Shown here: positions 61,250-64,000 of the stretch, piece by piece
How the letters are laid out: each line of letters starts with the position of its first letter
Position numbering within the stretch: the first letter of the stretch is position 1
Source of the DNA: CG1-02-35-72 sp045046885
GTDB lineage: Bacteria; Bacteroidota; Bacteroidia; Flavobacteriales; Flavobacteriaceae
DNA length: 64,000 nt
Direction of reading: 5' to 3'
Assembly (NCBI GenBank): GCA_045046885.1
Contig: JASFYX010000039.1
Coordinates: forward strand, 1 to 64,000
The notes under the pieces: generated by a model
What the model was told of the DNA's origin: nothing
The model's input: only the letters and a program-made list of their open reading frames with translations
The model's database searches: none
Position numbers and translations under genes: made by a program

Positions 61250-62203
61250 ATGAAAAAATACACTTTTACAGAAAAAAAAGATACCCGATCTGGATTTGGC
61301 GCTGGCCTTTCTGAATTGGGAAAAACCCATAAAAATGTCGTGGCGCTTTGTGCCGATTTAACAGGCTCGTTAAAAATGGACGATTTTGCCAAAAATTATC
61401 CCGATCGTTTTTTCCAAACAGGCATTGCCGAAGCCAATATGATTGGTATGGCAGCTGGTTTAACTATTGGTGGAAAGATTCCGTTTACAGGAACCTTTGC
61501 CAACTTTTCTACCGGGCGTGTTTACGATCAAATCCGCCAAGCAGTAGCTTATTCTGGTAAAAATGTAAAAATTTGTGCATCACATGCCGGACTTACTTTA
61601 GGGGAGGATGGGGCGACACACCAAATATTAGAAGATTTAGGCTTGATGAAAATGCTGCCGGGTATGACGGTTATAAATACCTGTGATTACAACCAGACAA
61701 AAGCCGCTACAATAGCCATAGCCAATTATGACGGCCCTGTTTATTTGCGTTTTGGCCGTCCTAAAGTACCTGTATTTACACCCGATAATCAAAATTTTGA
61801 AATTGGAAAAGCTGTTAAATTGACTGAAGGAAAAGATGTTACTATCGTCGCTACGGGTCATTTAGTTTGGGAAGCTTTACAAGCATCAGAAGTATTAGAA
61901 AAAGAAGGCATAAGTGCCGAAGTAATCAATATTCACACAATTAAACCATTGGATGACAATGCTATTTTAGCCTCTGTGTTAAATACAAAATGTATTGTTA
62001 CTGCCGAAGAGCACAACGTTTTAGGCGGTTTGGGCGAAAGTGTATCACGTGTTTTGGCACAAAATTTGCCAGTACCACAAGAGTTTGTTGCCGTACAAGA
62101 CAGTTTTGGAGAATCGGGCACACCAAATCAGTTAATGGATAAGTATAATTTAAACAGTACTTCTATTGTTGCTGCCGCCAAAAAAGTTATTGCTCGAAAA
62201 TAA
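61250..62203 (+). CDS. Transketolase C-terminal subunit (pyrimidine-binding half)
   Basis: The 317-aa product corresponds to the pyrimidine (PYR) and C-terminal domains of transketolase: the catalytic Glu is in FQTGIAEANMIGMAAGL, and GEDGATHQILEDLGLM is the PYR signature. The thiamine-diphosphate domain with GDG...N is missing, as expected when transketolase is split into two genes. In Bacteroidota the partner often lies directly upstream; here maf is upstream, and no N-terminal subunit is in the window. Confidence 0.92.
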   Translation: MKKYTFTEKKDTRSGFGAGLSELGKTHKNVVALCADLTGSLKMDDFAKNYPDRFFQTGIAEANMIGMAAGLTIGGKIPFTGTFANFSTGRVYDQIRQAVAYSGKNVKICASHAGLTLGEDGATHQILEDLGLMKMLPGMTVINTCDYNQTKAATIAIANYDGPVYLRFGRPKVPVFTPDNQNFEIGKAVKLTEGKDVTIVATGHLVWEALQASEVLEKEGISAEVINIHTIKPLDDNAILASVLNTKCIVTAEEHNVLGGLGESVSRVLAQNLPVPQEFVAVQDSFGESGTPNQLMDKYNLNSTSIVAAAKKVIARK

Positions 62204-62242
62204 ATTAAACTAAAAAACGTTTAAAATAAAAATCAATCAATT

Positions 62243-62857
62243 ATGAAAAAACAAATTTTAATCTTAGCTCTTAGCCTTATAAGTGTTACTGTATTTTCTC
62301 AAGCCAAGTTTGGCATTAAAGGGGGTATGAACTACAATTTTGCTGGTAACATTACCGAAGTTGTCAATGCAGCTGGAGGCGGTATAACCGATATAACACA
62401 TGGTTCTAAAGATAAAGCCGGCTTCCATTTTGGAATTTGGAGTCGTTTTAAATTAGCAGGTTTCAATTTAAGACCAGAACTGGTATATACAGAAATTAGA
62501 AACCAATATCAATTTGATGCCACATCTACAAATCTTAAAACTAAAAAAATAGACATTCCTGTTTTATTAGATAAAAAAATCTTGGGACCCTTGCATATTT
62601 TTGGAGGTCCTTCGTTTCAGTATATTTTAAAATCAGATTTTAAAACCAGTGATGTTGGCAATATCGATTTTAACAAGTTTTCTTTAGGTACACAAGTAGG
62701 TTTGAGTTTAGATTTAGGTAATTTTGGCGTAGATGCCCGTTGGGAAAAAGGGTTTTCAAACAATCTGAATGCTATTCTCATATCTTCTTTAACCAATCTG
62801 AATTTAGACAACAGACCCAATCAAATAATATTTAGTGTTTCTTATAATTTATTGTAA
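62243..62857 (+). CDS. PorT-like outer-membrane beta-barrel protein
   Basis: The 204-aa product has a signal peptide (KKQILILALSLISVTVFSQ) and an eight-stranded-barrel pattern beginning AKFGIKGGMNYNFAG, common to the PorT/outer-membrane beta-barrel family. The last strand ends QIIFSVSYNLL with hydrophobic terminus. Role unknown. It is followed by a strong terminator. Confidence 0.8.
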   Translation: MKKQILILALSLISVTVFSQAKFGIKGGMNYNFAGNITEVVNAAGGGITDITHGSKDKAGFHFGIWSRFKLAGFNLRPELVYTEIRNQYQFDATSTNLKTKKIDIPVLLDKKILGPLHIFGGPSFQYILKSDFKTSDVGNIDFNKFSLGTQVGLSLDLGNFGVDARWEKGFSNNLNAILISSLTNLNLDNRPNQIIFSVSYNLL

Positions 62858-62878
62858 GTCCTCAAATCTTTTTAAAAC

Positions 62879-62910
62879 AAAAAACGCACCTTTTTAAGGT
62901 GCGTTTTTTG
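62879..62910 (+). terminator. Rho-independent terminator, likely bidirectional
   Basis: ACGCACCTT (62884-62892), loop TTT, AAGGTGCGT (62896-62904) with A runs on the left and T runs on the right, so it can serve both converging genes. Confidence 0.88.
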
Positions 62911-62929
62911 TTTTATTCATTTTCTACTT

Positions 62930-63871
62930 TTAAGAGTCGCTATCTAAATAATTTGGGATACCATCGCCATCGGTATCGTCATCTGTTAAATCACCATTAT
63001 GATTAGCATCTTCATCTTTAGTTAATTTACCATCACCATCATCGTCATTATCTAAATAATTGGCAATGCCATCTCCATCGGTATCGTCATCAAAAACATT
63101 GCCATTACCGTTTACATCTTCATCTCTTGTATCTATAGTATCGCCATCATCATCAGCATCTCTAAAATTGAAAAGGCCATCATTATCGGTATCGTCTCCT
63201 ATTACTTCACCATTATTATCAATATCTTCTAAATAAGAAGGTATGCCATCATTATCGTGATCGGCTCGTACCACTTGGTTCAATTCAATTTTAAACATTA
63301 AAGGAGAGTTGGCAGGAATAGAACCTGTAGGAATATCACTATAACCTAAGCCCGATGGAAAAAATAAAAACCCTCTACCATTATCTATATACGATAAAGA
63401 CTCATCTGAATTTATAACTTTCGTCCCGCCTTTAAAGTGGGGAAAACCATCTTTCCAACCTTGTATCACACCTGTTAAATCTATCCAAGTTGAAATACGA
63501 GAATCAAAACGTGTGCTGTCTAATAAAAAGCCCGTATAATTTACAAAAATAGAATCTGATCTTTTAGGAACTATAGTCGTCCCTTCACTTTGTACCAAAT
63601 AATAAAACTTGTAATCAATATCATTTAAAGTAACTATTTCTGTAATTACATCTTCGTATAGGGGTCTCCCATTACCTTTTATAATAGTCCAAATATTACC
63701 ATCTGTATTTAAATAATGTGTTTGAAGGTAATTGACTAATGAGTCATTATCTGTCAAGGCTTGCTCAGCGGGGTCTATAACAACCGTGGCAACAACGCTT
63801 TTATCTCTCTTACAAGAAAATAATATTAGAAATCCGACAAATAATATCGAGAGAAAATATCTTAACTTCAT
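62930..63871 (-). CDS. FKBP-type isomerase lipoprotein with Ca-binding TSP3-like tail
   Basis: The 313-aa product has a lipoprotein signal (LSILFVGFLILFSCKRD, lipid Cys about residue 20), an N-terminal spacer and a FKBP-type peptidyl-prolyl isomerase domain (about residues 90-205: SDSIFVNYTGFLLDSTRFDS, then FLFFPSGLGYSDIPTGSIP). The last about 105 residues are a run of D/N-rich units such as DTDGDGIANYLDNDDDGDG, the type-3 thrombospondin/calcium-binding repeat. It is surface or periplasm exposed and likely needs calcium. The FKBP Phe/Trp pocket is only partly recognisable, so activity is uncertain. Confidence 0.85.
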   Translation of the reverse strand: MKLRYFLSILFVGFLILFSCKRDKSVVATVVIDPAEQALTDNDSLVNYLQTHYLNTDGNIWTIIKGNGRPLYEDVITEIVTLNDIDYKFYYLVQSEGTTIVPKRSDSIFVNYTGFLLDSTRFDSRISTWIDLTGVIQGWKDGFPHFKGGTKVINSDESLSYIDNGRGFLFFPSGLGYSDIPTGSIPANSPLMFKIELNQVVRADHDNDGIPSYLEDIDNNGEVIGDDTDNDGLFNFRDADDDGDTIDTRDEDVNGNGNVFDDDTDGDGIANYLDNDDDGDGKLTKDEDANHNGDLTDDDTDGDGIPNYLDSDS

Positions 63872-64000
63872 ATTTATATTAAATTTTGTGGTGCAATTTA
63901 CAATTTTAAATGAATTTTTATTCGTTTCTAATTCACTTTATAGAAGCTAAATTAGTCTTTTAACAAAATTTTAAAACACCCAGCTTATCTAAAATTTATT
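63872..64000. other. Right edge, no gene seen
   Basis: The last 129 bases are AT-rich upstream sequence of the FKBP lipoprotein gene; no gene or clear promoter match was found. Confidence 0.5.

Overview
The window looks like chromosomal DNA of a Bacteroidota bacterium, most likely a marine or soil Flavobacteriaceae. The evidence is low GC, almost no Shine-Dalgarno sites, and many genes preceded by the Bacteroidota -7 box TAnnTTTG, sometimes with a TTG about 18-20 nt upstream. The protein families also fit: CarboxypepD_reg outer-membrane barrels, LytS/LytTR pairs, PgpH, YwbE, DUF6067-like lipoprotein glycosidase and a GxxExxY protein. No rRNA, CRISPR array, replication origin or prophage is visible. 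The species cannot be named from this sequence.

Layout. 1-6.8 kb: end of a CoA-pyrophosphatase-type NUDIX gene, a PlsC-like acyltransferase, divergent dps/oxyR, two small conserved unknowns, manA, an adenine-deaminase-type amidohydrolase, and an idi-queD-bcp operon. 6.9-9.1 kb: a quinone-reductase/YceI/thioesterase/MarR operon with a palindrome over its promoter. 9.2-16.5 kb: hsp20, a lipoprotein, a large outer-membrane barrel, a YpdA-like flavoprotein, a cyclophilin and a glycine-rich barrel protein. 16.5-22.3 kb: a soluble NAD-type formate dehydrogenase locus (FdhD, Mo/W catalytic subunit, NuoE-NuoF fusion) interrupted by a GxxExxY gene inside inverted repeats. 22.4-27 kb: a THUMP-like methyltransferase, SRPBCC, AI-2E transporter family, prfC. 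27-30 kb: an AT-rich accessory island holding a 690-aa PD-(D/E)XK-like protein between two inverted copies of a double-hairpin repeat, followed by an IS200-like Y1 transposase. 30-36.8 kb: a GNAT, an uncharacterised 606-aa protein, an HI0933-like flavoprotein, an ExbB-like membrane protein, a LytS/LytTR two-component pair and a Spy-like secreted protein. 36.8-41.5 kb: a molybdenum hydroxylase operon (IorA/IorB type, MobA/MocA-like nucleotidyltransferase, M20 amidohydrolase). 41.8-46.6 kb: YceI-like protein, DUF6067-type glycosidase-like lipoprotein, YwbE, secreted unknown. 46.7-47.3 kb: tRNA-Arg, tRNA-Pro and tRNA-Ser, with a GIY-YIG gene wedged against tRNA-Pro between 12-bp direct repeats. 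47.4-63.9 kb: housekeeping genes (PgpH, thiolase, NlpC/P60, TPR protein, gyrA, clpC, smpB, UbiA-type, maf, transketolase C-terminal subunit, FKBP-type lipoprotein).

The genes work together in three main groups. Two molybdenum- or tungsten-dependent systems share cofactor needs: formate dehydrogenase with FdhD, and the xanthine-dehydrogenase-like pair with its own nucleotidyltransferase. A stress-response theme runs through the left half (Dps/OxyR, Bcp, quinone reductase/MarR, Hsp20). The small nuclease-linked units (GxxExxY cassette, REPIN/PD-(D/E)XK island, tRNA-associated GIY-YIG) are the least ordinary content and the best candidates for undescribed biology.
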